In this document: one piece after another, positions 7,245 to 15,182 of the stretch
How the letters are laid out: each line of letters opens with the position of its first letter
How positions within the stretch are numbered: the stretch's first letter is position 1
NCBI RefSeq assembly: GCF_014596525.1
Contig: NZ_MSJP01000043.1
Location: forward strand, 1 to 64,000
Length of the DNA stretch: 64,000 nt
Reading direction: 5' to 3'
Source of the DNA: Streptomyces sp. CBMA291
Lineage (GTDB): Bacteria > Actinomycetota > Actinomycetes > Streptomycetales > Streptomycetaceae
Notes under the pieces: model-generated
Seen by the model: only the letters and a program-made list of their open reading frames with translations
The model's database searches: none
Told to the model about the DNA's origin: nothing
Translations under genes and position numbers: made by a program

Positions 7245-8474
7245 CTAGCGAGCGTCCTCGCTGTCGATGCCGAGGCCTGGAAGCAGCCCTGGCAGGAGCG
7301 GCGGCAGGGTCACATCCGGTACGTCGGAGGTCGCCGTGCTGCCGGTGGGGGACGTCGGCGTGCTGGTGGGGGAGGGCTTGAGCAGCCCGCCGGCACTGCC
7401 GCCGAGGAGACCGGCGTCCTCCGGGGAGCCGCTGCCGCCGTCCGGGCTCGGACTGCCGCTGGGGCCGGGGGAGTGCGGCGACGCGGAGTGGCTGCCCGTC
7501 GGGGAGGACTCCTGGGCGGACGGCGGATGGTGCGTGCCCGTGCCCTGGTGGTCCCGCGCCGTGCTGGGCCTTCCGCTGGGGCTCTCGGAGCCGACCGCGC
7601 CCGTCTCGGGCAGCCGGGGGAGCACCGACTGGAGCGGCTCGACCTCTTCGTCTATGGCGTCGAAGACGTTCGTCACCTCGCTGCCGACGTCCGCGAGCTG
7701 TACGGGCAGCCGGTCGCGGAGGCCGTTCCAGGTGGTCCGGTGGGCCTGGGAGAAGGAGTTGAGCCGGGCCATCGGGCCGATCTCGCCGTCCCGCTCGTAC
7801 GCCTGGAGGAGCAGCCGGTGGCCCTCGGTGGCGTCGTGTCTCATCCCGCTGAGGACACGACGGATCTCGGAGAGGGACTCGTGGTCGAGATCGCCGGACC
7901 GGCCGCGCTCCATGAGCCTGCGGGCCTCGCTGAGCCGGGTGGACGCCTGGTCGAGGTAGAGATCGCCCCGGTCCGCGTCGTCGTCCGCCATGCCCAGTTT
8001 GATGTCCTCCATGCCCCGCTTGAGCCCGTAGAGCGAGTCGCCTGGGAGCGCGTCGGAGCTGGCGGCGGCGACTCCGCCGAAGGCGCCCGCCGCCACACCC
8101 ACGGTGAGGCCGCCGGCGGCGAGCCCCTTGGACCAGCGGGACCGGGGGCGGAGTTTTCGCAGCGGGGACGCCCGGTGGGTGCCCTTGCCCGCGGTCCGTT
8201 GCTCCGGCACCGTGGGGCTCGCGGTCGTGCTGCCCTCCCTGAGCATCGCTTCCATGGCGGCGACGAGCTGGGCTCGCTGCACCACCTTGACCTCGGGGTC
8301 GAGCTGTGGCTTCGGCAGTTCGCCGAGACCGTTCGCCAAGGCCACCAGCCGACCCTGCTCGGCCGGTTCGGGCGGGGCCTCGGGCTGTTCGGGCGCAGTG
8401 CCCTCGGACGCCCGGTCCTCCAGGGCCTGGGCGAAGGCGTTCGCCCGCCGGTGGGCCGATACGTTCGCGATCAC
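7245..8474 (-). CDS. rsbN: Anti-sigma factor RsbN
   Basis: RsbN is the membrane-bound anti-sigma factor that holds the developmental sigma factor BldN inactive. The 409-residue product has a cytoplasmic N-terminal sigma-binding region, one membrane segment near residues 117-138 (GLAAGGLTVGVAAGAFGG), an extracytoplasmic DUF5667-type helical domain (about 145-270) and a long Ser/Pro/Gly-rich C-terminal tail. It lies directly downstream of bldN on the same strand. The GTG at 8474 is preferred because GGAGG lies 8 bases upstream; an in-frame GTG three codons earlier overlaps that ribosome binding site. It has its own BldN-type promoter (8605-8633). Confidence 0.92.
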   Translation of the reverse strand: MIANVSAHRRANAFAQALEDRASEGTAPEQPEAPPEPAEQGRLVALANGLGELPKPQLDPEVKVVQRAQLVAAMEAMLREGSTTASPTVPEQRTAGKGTHRASPLRKLRPRSRWSKGLAAGGLTVGVAAGAFGGVAAASSDALPGDSLYGLKRGMEDIKLGMADDDADRGDLYLDQASTRLSEARRLMERGRSGDLDHESLSEIRRVLSGMRHDATEGHRLLLQAYERDGEIGPMARLNSFSQAHRTTWNGLRDRLPVQLADVGSEVTNVFDAIDEEVEPLQSVLPRLPETGAVGSESPSGRPSTARDHQGTGTHHPPSAQESSPTGSHSASPHSPGPSGSPSPDGGSGSPEDAGLLGGSAGGLLKPSPTSTPTSPTGSTATSDVPDVTLPPLLPGLLPGLGIDSEDAR

Positions 8475-8807
8475 TGGCGGCACCTCCTCTCGTCATGACG
8501 GTCGACTCCCCGGGGTTTCCGGAAGGTTGCACACCTTGGGCGCGGCCACACGAAAGGGTGAGTGGCTGCGGACAGGGTGTGTCCACAGGGAGCCTGCATC
8601 CCGCACAACGAGCGGCGCGGCACTTGGGTTACGCGCGAAAGATGATCGGACCAGTGCGTCATCGAGGCGTCACCGACTGTGAGTTGGGTGGGGATCGTGG
8701 GTGTGCGCGGGGGACGGCAGGGGAGGGCCGGGGAGCCGTGGGGGGAGTCGGGGCGGAGGGGCCCGCCGGGCCGGTGTGGGGGACGCGTGCCGGGGCGCGC
8801 GTACCGG
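8475..8807. other. Intergenic region between bldN and rsbN
   Basis: This 333-base gap has no convincing gene on either strand. It holds the likely rsbN promoter at 8605-8633 and about 120 bases of rsbN 5' leader; the rest, next to the bldN stop codon, is G-rich with no clear terminator hairpin. Read-through from bldN into rsbN is therefore possible. Confidence 0.6.
8605..8633 (-). promoter_or_regulatory. BldN-dependent promoter of rsbN
   Basis: Read on the minus strand, CGTAAC (8633-8628) and CGTTGT (8610-8605) are separated by 17 bases. This matches the reported BldN promoter consensus (-35 CGTAAC, -10 CGTTG). Transcription would begin near 8597 and run into rsbN, so BldN would activate its own antagonist. 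Promoter identity is inferred from sequence match. Confidence 0.75.
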
Positions 8808-9599
8808 TCAGCGGGCGTCGTCCGGGAGGAGCCGGGCCAGGGTGCGTACGGCCCGGTACTGGAGGGTCTTGATCGCGCCTTCGTTCTTCCCCATGACCCG
8901 GGCGGTCTCGGCGACCGAGAGTCCCTGGAGGAAGCGGAGGGTCACGCACTCCTGCTGCTGGGGGTTGAGGCGGCGGACCGCGTCGAGCAGGGCGGCGTTG
9001 GAGAGGGACTCCAGGACGGAGTCCTCGGGGCTCCGCTCGACCTCGTTGGCGTCGAGCATCTCGCCGGTGGTGACTTCGAGGCGGAAGCGGCTGGACTTGA
9101 AGTGGTCGGCGACCAGGTTCCTGGCGATGGTGACGAGCCAGGCTCCGAAGTCGCGGCCCTGCCAGGTGAAGGTGGAGATCCGGCGCAGGGCGCGCAGGAA
9201 GGTCTCGCTGGTGAGGTCCTCCGCCGTCGCCTTCCCGCCGACGCGGTAGTAGATGTAGCGGTAGACCGTGTCGCTGTACTGGTCGTACAGGCGCCCGAAG
9301 GCCTCGGCTTCGCCCGCCTGGGCGCGCTCCACCAACTCCATCATCCGGGCGCTGTCGCTGTCGGCGGTGGGTCGGCGGGCGGTGGCCGAGGCCCCGGAGC
9401 CGGTGCGGGCACCGCGTCTGCCCACGGCTGCCCTGCCGTCGGCCAGGGCATAGCAAGGGCCGGCGGGTGCCGGGGCGGCGAAGGCGAAGGCGGGGACAGG
9501 GCCGGCGTACGCGGTGGGGACGAAGCCGCGCAAGTGGTCGAGGACCGTTGCGCGCAGCGTAGCCAGGCCCGAGGCGTCAACCCCGACGTGTGGGTACAC
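8808..9599 (-). CDS. bldN: ECF sigma factor BldN (pro-sigma form)
   Basis: A 263-residue extracytoplasmic-function sigma factor needed for aerial hyphae. Residues 1-86 form the Ala/Pro-rich extension (start MYPHVGVDASG) known in BldN and removed by proteolysis to give the mature sigma factor. Region 2 runs from about 87 to 155 with FGRLYDQYSDTVYRYIYYRV and the -10 recognition helix TAEDLTSETFLRAL; region 4 runs from about 195 to 263 with LRFLQGLSVAETARVMGKNEGAIKT-like helix-turn-helix. The GTG at 9599 gives the conserved N-terminus. rsbN lies downstream. The upstream region is AT-rich and contains a possible BldD box. Confidence 0.97.
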   Translation of the reverse strand: MYPHVGVDASGLATLRATVLDHLRGFVPTAYAGPVPAFAFAAPAPAGPCYALADGRAAVGRRGARTGSGASATARRPTADSDSARMMELVERAQAGEAEAFGRLYDQYSDTVYRYIYYRVGGKATAEDLTSETFLRALRRISTFTWQGRDFGAWLVTIARNLVADHFKSSRFRLEVTTGEMLDANEVERSPEDSVLESLSNAALLDAVRRLNPQQQECVTLRFLQGLSVAETARVMGKNEGAIKTLQYRAVRTLARLLPDDAR

Positions 9600-9632
9600 G
9601 GGACTCCCAGAGGCAGAGCTTCCATCACGTGC

Positions 9633-9650
9633 AGTGCGGGACCATTCACC
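9633..9650. promoter_or_regulatory. Possible BldD box before bldN
   Basis: AGTGC (9633-9637) and TCACC (9646-9650), eight bases apart, match the BldD inverted repeat with one mismatch and lie about 35 bases before the bldN start codon. BldD is known to repress bldN; the exact site here is inferred. Confidence 0.35.
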
Positions 9651-10120
9651 CGTCGTAGCGACGTGAGGGGTCCTTTGTGCGTTTGAGGAGAATAACGCTT
9701 CGTACAGGCAGCGCTACACCCAGTTGCTGAAATCACCGATTCCGTCGGTTTCGTTACTCATTGCAGTCGGAATTGCTTGCAATAAGTGGTCGAATTTTGA
9801 TCGATTTGCTTTCGGGTGTGACTGCGCGCGCGTTGTGTTGTGCTCAAGTCCGGGGCCGGAGAGTGATCGGGGCCGCTGCGGGGTAAGGGGGCGGGAATGC
9901 CCGGTGGTCGAGGTGTACGGGGATGTTCGACCACGGATGGGTGAGGGCCGCTGGTCCGGGGCTGTCGCAGATGATCGAGGCCGAACGGGGGCGGGGTCCG
10001 CGCGGGGGCGATGGCGAGGGGCGGCCAGGGGCGGCCGGAGGCGGCTGCCGCGGCAGAAGGGTCGACGGGGATCGTCCGGGGGCCGCCGGGCGGTAGCCGG
10101 GGGCCGCTGCGGGCCGGTGG

Positions 10121-10144
10121 CGACCGGTCGGTGCCGACCGGTCG
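10121..10144 (-). terminator. Hairpin downstream of HAD-IB gene
   Basis: CGACCGGTCG occurs at 10121-10130 and 10135-10144; each copy is itself a palindrome, so the pair can fold into a 10-bp stem with a 4-base loop 43 bases beyond the stop codon. No T run follows. Confidence 0.4.
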
Positions 10145-10187
10145 GCGAGGCTCAGTCGCGGGGCTCGGTCGGTGGTGCTCGGGTGGG

Positions 10188-11144
10188 TCAGGCGCGGCGG
10201 CGGTGCAGGGCGACCGCTGCGGCGGTGCCGCCGGCGATCGCGCCCAGGCCCGCGGCGGCGGGGATGCCGACCTTGGCGGCCTTGCGGCCGGTCCGGTAGT
10301 CGCGCAGCCGCCAGTCCCGTTCCTTGGCGTGCCTGCGGAGCTTGGCGTCCGGGTTGATCGCGTACGGGTGCCCGACGAGGGACAGCATCGGGATGTCGTT
10401 GTGCGAGTCGCTGTACGCGGCGCAGCGGCTCAGGTCGAGGCCCTCGGCTGCGGCCAGCGCCCGGACCGCCTCGGCCTTGGCCGGGCCGTGCAGGGGCTCG
10501 CCGACCAGCTTGCCGGTGTAGACGCCGCCGACGGACTCGGCGACCGTGCCGAGCGCGCCGGTCAGGCCGAGGCGCCGGGCGATGATCGTGGCCGTCTCCA
10601 CCGGGGCGGCCGTGACCAGCCAGACCTTCTGGCCCGCGTCCAGGTGCGCCTGGGCGAGGCCCCGGGTGCCGGGCCAGATGCGGTCGGCCATGTACTCGTC
10701 GTAGATCTCCTCGCCGATCGACATCAGTTCGGAGACGCGGTGGCCCTTGACGATGGACAGGGCGCTGTCGCGGGCGTCCTGCATGTGCTCGGGGTCCTCG
10801 ACGCCCGCGAGGCGGAACCAGGCCTGCTGCCAGGCGAAGCGGGCCAGCTCGCGGCGCTGGAAGAACTTCCGCTTGTACAGACCGCGGCCGAAGTGGAAGA
10901 GCGCGGCGCCCTGCATCACGGTGTTGTCGAGATCGAAGAAGGCGGCCGCGCGTGCGTCGCCGACGACGGGGAACTCGGGCTCCTCGGGGGTCTCCGCCTC
11001 GGCGGACGCCTCCGCCGCCTCCTCCCGCTCGCGTTCCAGCCGGAGCGAGGTCTCGCGCGCTGCCTCGGCAGCGGCCTCGCCTGCGAGGACGCTGCGCGCG
11101 GTGGCGGAGCGCCTACGGGGGGTGAGCCATCCCAGAGCGGCCAT
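10188..11144 (-). CDS. HAD-IB family hydrolase (phosphoserine phosphatase-like)
   Basis: A 318-residue HAD protein. Motif [20 protein letters not shown] lies near residues 67-85 after a charged, Ala/Glu-rich N-terminal region; motif II is [10 protein letters not shown]; motif IV is [19 protein letters not shown] proteins of this type include SerB-like and CicA-like phosphatases; the substrate is not clear. The last 40 residues are basic and hydrophobic ([21 protein letters not shown]), perhaps a membrane anchor. ATG 11144 gives the conserved start. It is divergent from the glutaredoxin-like gene. Confidence 0.85.
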   Translation of the reverse strand: MAALGWLTPRRRSATARSVLAGEAAAEAARETSLRLEREREEAAEASAEAETPEEPEFPVVGDARAAAFFDLDNTVMQGAALFHFGRGLYKRKFFQRRELARFAWQQAWFRLAGVEDPEHMQDARDSALSIVKGHRVSELMSIGEEIYDEYMADRIWPGTRGLAQAHLDAGQKVWLVTAAPVETATIIARRLGLTGALGTVAESVGGVYTGKLVGEPLHGPAKAEAVRALAAAEGLDLSRCAAYSDSHNDIPMLSLVGHPYAINPDAKLRRHAKERDWRLRDYRTGRKAAKVGIPAAAGLGAIAGGTAAAVALHRRRA

Positions 11145-11327
11145 GCCGTGAGCATAGCCAGTCTGTTCGGTACTTCCCGACTTGTGGCGGTGCCGGGACG
11201 TGAACACCTGGGGGCTCCTTCCGTGCCGTCGAGGTCGGCGCTCCGGGTGGGCGGTGTCCGTGTCGCCGGGGAGCGGCTGTCTCCCGGCGGGCGGTGCTTC
11301 CCGGGGGCTGCTGTCCCTGGGGACAGA

Positions 11328-11693
11328 ATGGACGGCATGTTCGGACGGACGAAGAAGAAGACGGACGGCTCCGCGAAGACGGCGGACGCCCTTGGGAAGG
11401 CGACGGGCGTCTCGGCGGGGAAGGCGGGCGTCCCGGCGGGGAAGGCGGGCGCCCCCGCGCGCACCGTGACGCTGATCGGCAAGCCCGGGTGTCACCTCTG
11501 CGACGACGCCCGCGCGGTCGTCGAGGCCGTATGCGCGCAGACGGGGGCGCGCTGGGAGGAGAAGGACATCAGCGTGGACGAGGAGCTGTATCGGGCGTAC
11601 TGGGAGCAGATCCCCGTCGTCCTGGTCGACGGCGAGCAGCACACCTTCTGGCGCGTGGACCCGGAGCGGCTCCGGCGCGAACTGGGTACGTGA
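11328..11693 (+). CDS. Glutaredoxin-family protein
   Basis: A 121-residue protein with a charged, repetitive N-terminal extension (repeats of [11 protein letters not shown], residues 25-47) followed by a thioredoxin fold starting [16 protein letters not shown]; the active site is CHLC. The cis-proline is in [11 protein letters not shown]. It belongs to the DUF836 glutaredoxin-like group that acts in thiol exchange. The gene is immediately upstream of the rex operon but separated from it by a Rex operator and promoter. Start at ATG 11328 has GGGG about 6 bases upstream; an ATG at 11337 is possible. Confidence 0.8.
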   Translation: MDGMFGRTKKKTDGSAKTADALGKATGVSAGKAGVPAGKAGAPARTVTLIGKPGCHLCDDARAVVEAVCAQTGARWEEKDISVDEELYRAYWEQIPVVLVDGEQHTFWRVDPERLRRELGT

Positions 11694-11872
11694 CCGAAAT
11701 ACGGCTACCATCATGGACGTTTTGTTGAGTTTCGGGGGCGGGGTCGTAAGGAGAGTGTGCGGTTTTGCCCCCTTCAGGTTTTCAACGCTCTGACGGGTTC
11801 TGCGGTTCCGCGACGATGCGAACCGGCCACGTGACCCCGGTCACTTTGGCCAGACAAAACGGACACCATCTT

Positions 11873-11888
11873 TGTGCACGCGTTCACA
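11873..11888. promoter_or_regulatory. Rex operator (ROP) before rex-hemACD
   Basis: TGTGCACGCGTTCACA matches the Streptomyces Rex operator TGTGAACGCGTTCACA at 15 of 16 positions. It is 78 bases upstream of the rex start codon, so Rex should repress its own operon when NADH/NAD is low and release it when NADH rises. Confidence 0.9.
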
Positions 11889-11965
11889 AAGACATAGCCT
11901 GCATTCGACGGGGCGGTCTAGGGACATATGGCCGCCTGCAGCCCCGCTCATCCCGCAGGAGCACC

Positions 11966-12823
11966 GTGGCAACTGGCCGAACTCACCGACCGGCGACTCG
12001 TAGCCGAGGAATTCCCGAGGCCACCGTCGCCCGGCTTCCGCTGTATCTGCGCGCCCTGACCGCGCTCTCGGAGCGCTCCGTACCCACGGTGTCCTCCGAG
12101 GAGCTCGCGGCGGCGGCGGGGGTCAACTCCGCGAAGCTGCGCAAGGACTTCAGCTACCTCGGCTCCTACGGCACCCGTGGTGTCGGCTACGACGTCGAGT
12201 ACCTCGTCTACCAGATCTCCCGTGAGCTGGGCCTCACCCAGGACTGGCCTGTTGTCATCGTCGGCATCGGCAACCTCGGCGCGGCCCTCGCCGGATACGG
12301 CGGCTTCGCCTCCCGCGGCTTCCGGGTGGCCGCGCTGATCGACGCCGACCCGGCCATGACCGGCCGGCCCGTCGCGGGCATCCCCGTACAGCACAGCGAC
12401 GACCTGGAGCGGATCATCCAGGACGACGGCGTCTCCATCGGCGTCATCGCGACCCCGGCGGGCGTCGCCCAGCAGGTCTGCGACCGGCTCGTGGGCGCGG
12501 GCGTCACCTCCATCCTGAACTTCGCCCCGACCGTGCTCTCCGTGCCCGACGGCGTGGACGTGCGCAAGGTCGACCTCTCCATCGAGCTCCAGATCCTCGC
12601 CTTCCACGAGCAGCGCAAGGCGGGCGAGGAGGCGGACGCCGAGAACGGTCAGGACGCCGCCGAGACCGGCGCCGTCGGTATGGCGCCCGAGCGCCGTGGC
12701 GCCCCGGCCGGGGCTTCGACCGCCGCCGCTTCGACCGCCGCCGCCCCTTCGGCTGCCGCCGCCGCTTCGACCGCCGGTCGCAAGGGGCCCGACGGGGACG
12801 TCCCCGCGGTGATGCCCGCATGA
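11966..12823 (+). CDS. rex: Redox-sensing transcriptional repressor Rex
   Basis: Rex senses the NADH/NAD ratio and represses respiratory genes. The 285-residue product has an N-terminal winged helix (residues 15-85, including PTVSSEELAAAAGVNSAKLRKD) and a Rossmann domain with VVIVGIGNLGAALAGYGGF near 100-118. After the usual end near residue 225 it has a long Ala/Thr/Ser-rich tail with short repeats, making it longer than most Rex proteins. GTG 11966 has AGGAG 5 bases upstream. The stop overlaps the hemA start by four bases (ATGA), so rex is the first gene of a translationally coupled heme operon. Confidence 0.96.
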   Translation: MATGRTHRPATRSRGIPEATVARLPLYLRALTALSERSVPTVSSEELAAAAGVNSAKLRKDFSYLGSYGTRGVGYDVEYLVYQISRELGLTQDWPVVIVGIGNLGAALAGYGGFASRGFRVAALIDADPAMTGRPVAGIPVQHSDDLERIIQDDGVSIGVIATPAGVAQQVCDRLVGAGVTSILNFAPTVLSVPDGVDVRKVDLSIELQILAFHEQRKAGEEADAENGQDAAETGAVGMAPERRGAPAGASTAAASTAAAPSAAAAASTAGRKGPDGDVPAVMPA

Positions 12824-14199
12824 GCCTTCTCGTCGTCGGTCTCAGCCACCGCAGCGCCCCCGTCTCCATCCTGGAGCGGGCGGCGCTGGCCCCGGACGCG
12901 CAGACCAAGCTCCTCCACGACACCCTCGCCGCCGAGCCGGCCACCGAGGGCACCGTCCTGGCCACCTGCAACCGCATCGAGCTGTACGCCGACGTGGACA
13001 AGTTCCACGCCGGTGTCGCCGAGCTGTCCACGCTCCTCGCCCAGCACAGCGGCGTCGGTCTGGACGAGCTGACCCCCTACCTCTACGTGCACTACGAGGA
13101 CCGGGCTGTCCACCACCTCTTCTCGGTGGCCTGCGGCCTCGACTCGATGGTCGTCGGCGAGGGCCAGATCCTCGGCCAGATCAAGGACGCCCTCGCCCTC
13201 GGGCAGGACCTGCACACGGCGGGCCGCCTCCTCAACGACCTCTTCCAGCAGGCCCTGCGGGTCGGCAAGCGCGCCCACAGCGAGACCGGCATCGACCGGG
13301 CCGGGCAGTCGCTCGTCACCTTCGGACTCGAACAGCTCGTCCAGGGCGAGGACGAGGGCGCCGAGGGCGTCCCGGACATCGACACCTGGGCCAAGGGCAA
13401 GAGGGCGCTGGTCATCGGCGCCGGTTCGATGTCCTCGCTGGCCGCAGCCACGCTCGCGCGGTCCGGCGTCTCCGAGATCGTCGTCGCCAACCGCACCCTG
13501 GCCCGCGCCGAGCGGCTCGCCCAGATCCTGAACGAGCCCGGCGGCACGGGCGTCACCGCGCGCGCCGCCGAAATGGTTGCCGTCGGCGACGAACTTGGCC
13601 GGGCCGACATCGTCGTCTCCTGCACCGGAGCCACCGGCCTCGTCCTCACCGGCGCGGACGTCGAGAGCGCCGCCCGGGGCCGCCGGGCCCCGCTCGCCCT
13701 GCTCGACCTCGCCATGCCCCGTGACATCGATGCCGCCGCCCACCGGATCCCCGGGGTCCGGCTCGTCGACATCGAGTCGCTCGCCGAGGCCTCCGCCGAC
13801 GCGCCCATGGCCGCCGACGTCGACCAGGTGCGGGGCATCGTCTCCGACGAGGTGGCCGCCTTCGGCGCCGCCCAGCGCGCCGCCCACATCACGCCCACCG
13901 TCGTCGCGCTGCGCACCATGGCCGCCGACGTGGTGACGAGCGAGGTCGCCCGGCTCGAAGGCCGGCTCCCCGATCTCGACGACAAGCAGCGCGCCGAGAT
14001 CACCCAGACGGTGCGCCGCGTGGTCGACAAGCTCCTGCACGCGCCGACCGTGCGGGTCAAGCAGCTGGCCAGCGAGCCCGGCGGCGCCGGGTACGCGGAC
14101 GCGCTGCGGACACTCTTCGACCTCGACCCGGAGACGGTGGCTTCTGTCAGCCGGGCCGACCTGAATGACGCCGACGTCAAGAACCGAGGGCGAGTATGA
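12820..14199 (+). CDS. hemA: Glutamyl-tRNA reductase
   Basis: HemA reduces glutamyl-tRNA to glutamate-1-semialdehyde, the first committed step of tetrapyrrole synthesis by the C5 route. The 459-residue protein shows GLSHRSAPVSILER (residues 7-20), the catalytic cysteine in ATCNRIELY (Cys50), the substrate-binding block GLDSMVVGEGQILGQIKDA near 107-125, and an NADPH-binding Rossmann segment ALVIGAGSMSSLAAATLA near 197. The C-terminal helices form the dimer domain. It overlaps rex and hemC by four bases each and is under Rex control. Confidence 0.98.
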   Translation: MSLLVVGLSHRSAPVSILERAALAPDAQTKLLHDTLAAEPATEGTVLATCNRIELYADVDKFHAGVAELSTLLAQHSGVGLDELTPYLYVHYEDRAVHHLFSVACGLDSMVVGEGQILGQIKDALALGQDLHTAGRLLNDLFQQALRVGKRAHSETGIDRAGQSLVTFGLEQLVQGEDEGAEGVPDIDTWAKGKRALVIGAGSMSSLAAATLARSGVSEIVVANRTLARAERLAQILNEPGGTGVTARAAEMVAVGDELGRADIVVSCTGATGLVLTGADVESAARGRRAPLALLDLAMPRDIDAAAHRIPGVRLVDIESLAEASADAPMAADVDQVRGIVSDEVAAFGAAQRAAHITPTVVALRTMAADVVTSEVARLEGRLPDLDDKQRAEITQTVRRVVDKLLHAPTVRVKQLASEPGGAGYADALRTLFDLDPETVASVSRADLNDADVKNRGRV

Positions 14200-15182
14200 C
14201 CGAGAGGGCACTGAGGCTCGGGACCAGGCGCAGCAAGCTCGCCATGGCCCAGTCCGGGCACGTGGCCGATGCCGTCCGGGAGCTGACCGGCCGGGCCGTC
14301 GAGCTCGTGGAGATCACGACGTACGGGGACACCTCGCGCGAGCACCTCGCGCGGATCGGCGGCACCGGCGTCTTCGTCGCCGCGCTGCGCGACGCGCTGC
14401 TCGACGGCGAGGTGGACTTCGCCGTCCACTCCCTGAAGGACCTGCCGACGACGCCGCACCCGCGGCTCACGCTGGCCGCGATCCCGCGCCGCGAGGACCC
14501 GCGCGACGTCCTGATCGCCCGCGACGGGCTGACGCTCGACCGGCTGCCCCGGGGCGCCCGGGTCGGCACCGGCTCGCCGCGGCGGATGGCGCAGCTCCAC
14601 GCGTACGCCCGCAACCACGGTCTGGAGCTGACCTGCGTCCCGATCCGGGGGAACATCGACACCCGGGTCGGCTATGTGCGCGGCGGTGAGCTGGACGCCG
14701 TGGTCCTCGCCGCCGCCGGACTCAACCGCATCGGCGGCGAGGAGGAGCTGACCGGCTCCCTCTCGGTCGACCGGCTGCCGGTCGACGCCGTGCTGCCCGC
14801 CCCCGGCCAGGGGGCCCTGGCGATCGAGTGCCCGGCGGCCGACGCCGAGCTGGTCGCCCTGCTCGCCGAGCTCGACGACCCGCGCACGCGGGCCGCCGTG
14901 ACCGCCGAGCGATCCCTGCTCGCCGCCCTGGAGGCCGGCTGCTCCGCACCCGTGGGTGCGCTGGCCGACCTGCTGGCCGACGACCCCGGTCACGGGCAGG
15001 TTGCCACTGAAATGCGCCTGCGCGGCGTCGTCGGCACCACCGACGGCTCGACGCTGGTGCAGCTGTCCACCACCGGACCCGTACCCACCTCGCACGACGA
15101 GGCCATGGCGCTCGGACGCGAACTCGCGGACGAGATGCTCGCCAAGGGTGCGGCCGGTCTTATGGGGGAGCGAGCACTTTGA
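14196..15182 (+). CDS. hemC: Porphobilinogen deaminase (hydroxymethylbilane synthase)
   Basis: HemC joins four porphobilinogen units into hydroxymethylbilane. The 328-residue protein starts LRLGTRRSKLAMAQS and contains the DFAVHSLKDLPT block near residue 85 and the cofactor cysteine in EAGCSAPVGA (Cys249), where the dipyrromethane primer is attached. Length is slightly above the family norm of about 310. It overlaps hemA by four bases (ATGA) and hemD by four bases (TTGA). Confidence 0.98.
   Translation: MTERALRLGTRRSKLAMAQSGHVADAVRELTGRAVELVEITTYGDTSREHLARIGGTGVFVAALRDALLDGEVDFAVHSLKDLPTTPHPRLTLAAIPRREDPRDVLIARDGLTLDRLPRGARVGTGSPRRMAQLHAYARNHGLELTCVPIRGNIDTRVGYVRGGELDAVVLAAAGLNRIGGEEELTGSLSVDRLPVDAVLPAPGQGALAIECPAADAELVALLAELDDPRTRAAVTAERSLLAALEAGCSAPVGALADLLADDPGHGQVATEMRLRGVVGTTDGSTLVQLSTTGPVPTSHDEAMALGRELADEMLAKGAAGLMGERAL

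Larger units (their letters stand above)
9600..10187. other. Intergenic region upstream of bldN
   Basis: This 588-base gap has no supported gene. The part nearest bldN (9600-9850) is unusually AT-rich for this DNA and should hold the bldN promoter on the minus strand, including a possible BldD box at 9633-9650. The part from about 9850 to 10120 is extremely G-rich and low in complexity. A hairpin at 10121-10144 may terminate the HAD gene that ends at 10188. Confidence 0.6.

Noticed and set aside
8575..8590. DnaA box near GTGTGTCCACAGG
   Set aside because: Only a partial match to TTGTCCACA and no second box nearby.
9724..10299. Plus-strand frame in the bldN upstream gap
   Set aside because: Arg/Gly-rich translation, no ribosome binding site, and it runs into the antisense of the HAD gene.
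13092..15095. A 667-codon minus-strand frame over hemA/hemC
   Set aside because: Antisense to catalytically recognisable heme genes; no domain.
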